Part shown: piece by piece, positions 63,704-64,000 of the stretch | Layout: every line of letters begins with the position of its first letter | Numbering within the stretch: position 1 is the stretch's first letter | NCBI RefSeq assembly: GCF_020551945.1 | Contig: NZ_JAJBZH010000007.1 | Location: 106,051-170,050, forward strand | DNA from: Cellulosimicrobium marinum | GTDB lineage: Bacteria > Actinomycetota > Actinomycetes > Actinomycetales > Cellulomonadaceae | Direction of reading: 5' to 3' | DNA length: 64,000 bases | The notes under the pieces: generated by a model | Databases searched by the model: none | Told to the model about the DNA's origin: nothing | The model's input: only the letters and a program-made list of their open reading frames with translations | Program-made: the position numbers and the translations under genes

Positions 63704-63718
63704 CCCTCGATTCTACGC

Positions 63719-63736
63719 TTGTGACAGAGTGCACAA
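63719..63736. promoter_or_regulatory. Rex/CRP-like operator at the mqo promoter
   Basis: TTGTGACAGAGTGCACAA shares both end half-sites of the Rex consensus with the cydA box, except one base in the right half. It lies four bases upstream of the -10 TAGAAT (63710-63715 on the minus strand), a repressor position. A longer inverted repeat, AAAGTGTG...CACACTTT, follows at 63735-63771. Confidence 0.6.
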
Positions 63737-63815
63737 AGTGTGCCGTGCGTCACGGGCGTGGGTCACACTTTCGCGGGACCAACGGCCCGGACCGGGCAGG
63801 GCCGACGTCGCGCCC

Positions 63816-63878
63816 GAGGTAGTACGGGGGTTTGCCGAGGTAGTACCGGGGTCTGCCGAGGTAGTACCGGGGTTGCGC
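63816..63878. repeat. 21-bp tandem repeat, three copies, upstream of mqo
   Basis: Units at 63816-63836, 63837-63857 and 63858-63878 share GAGGTAGTACCGGGGT with few mismatches. Each holds GGTAGTACC (GGTAGTACG in the first), a palindrome around a central base. A 21-base period is two helical turns, as expected of cooperative protein binding sites. Confidence 0.75.
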
Positions 63879-63939
63879 GAGGGAGAGCCCTGGTGCTCGT
63901 GTCCGACGGCGCGTGGTCGCCCGGGGTGTCGGGGCGGGT

Positions 63940-64000
63940 GGGGCGCCGCGTCTTCCCTCCGCCGCTCGTTCCTCGCGGCTCCCGCCAGACCCGCCACGAC
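63940..64000. repeat. Dispersed structured repeat, copy C (cut by the window end)
   Basis: The left arm ends GGGGCGCCGCGTC (63940-63952). The core 63953-63997 (45 bases) matches copies A and B and has GCCGC/GCGGC around loop TCGTTCCTC. The last three bases, GAC, begin the expected right arm, which lies outside the window. Confidence 0.8.

Noticed and set aside
63816..63878. CRISPR array
   Set aside because: The 21-base units abut directly with no spacers and no cas genes are present.
63713..63997. A minus-strand frame with a seven-residue repeat (PGTTSAN/D) over the 21-bp array and copy C
   Set aside because: The peptide repeat follows mechanically from a 21-base DNA repeat; no ribosome site or domain, and it spans regulatory-looking DNA.

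Overview
This window is chromosomal DNA from a very G+C-rich actinobacterium (low-to-mid 70s % G+C, judged by eye). Gene order and content point to the Micrococcales, most likely a Promicromonosporaceae/Cellulomonadaceae member (Cellulosimicrobium-like). That placement is inference: I ran no search. Coding density is high and short stop/start overlaps (ATGA/GTGA) are common. I see no rRNA, prophage, insertion sequence or CRISPR array.

Layout. 1-4.7 kb: end of a PlsC-like acyltransferase gene, gpsA, a lipoprotein, a small membrane protein, a cystathionine gamma-synthase-type enzyme and an acyl-CoA-dehydrogenase-fold flavoprotein. 4.8-9.8 kb: a leftward branched-chain-amino-acid-type (HAAT) ABC transporter, facing a divergent LacI-family regulator (9.9-11.0 kb) across a tandem LacI-type operator. 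11.1-15.0 kb: one 1300-residue secreted PQQ-type sugar dehydrogenase with LamG-like modules. 15.3-17.7 kb: two CorC/HlyC (CNNM) membrane proteins. 17.9-30.6 kb: a housekeeping stretch (ddl, DUF3515, thiL, GNAT, rpmB, DAK2 protein, recG, rsmD, coaD, DivIVA/SepIVA-like, yceD, rpmF, rnc, mutM). 30.6-37.8 kb: a 2-hydroxyacid dehydrogenase and the cytochrome bd operon cydABDC. 38.3-45.3 kb: RNase E/G with a very long disordered N-terminus, a GNAT, a 5'-nucleotidase, tdk and pcm. 45.4-53.9 kb: rplU-rpmA-obgE-proB-proA-nadD-rsfS-phosphatase and tRNA-Ala(GGC). 54-64 kb: accessory and metabolic genes including an MFS transporter, a CMD/ECF41 sigma pair, a siderophore-interacting protein, a fatty-acid desaturase, a GlxA-type AraC regulator and mqo.

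How parts work together. Cytochrome bd and malate:quinone oxidoreductase are both quinone-linked respiratory enzymes, and both genes carry an 18-bp Rex/CRP-like palindrome upstream. At mqo it lies next to the -10. The CMD gene and its downstream ECF41-type sigma gene share a GTGA overlap and sit behind a sequence resembling the ECF41 promoter, suggesting autoregulation. The siderophore-interacting protein has an IdeR/DmdR-like iron box overlapping its putative -10.

The most unusual item is a dispersed structured repeat (6340-6420, 19149-19247, 63940-64000). A 45-47-base core with a conserved inner loop is enclosed by perfect inverted arms that differ completely in sequence between copies. One copy is translated as the tail of LivM. 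Other unexplained items are a 21-bp triple tandem repeat carrying the palindrome GGTAGTACC upstream of mqo, a 16-bp palindrome upstream of the desaturase, and about fourteen genes whose -10-like hexamer lies 6-9 nt before the start codon, which suggests leaderless transcripts.
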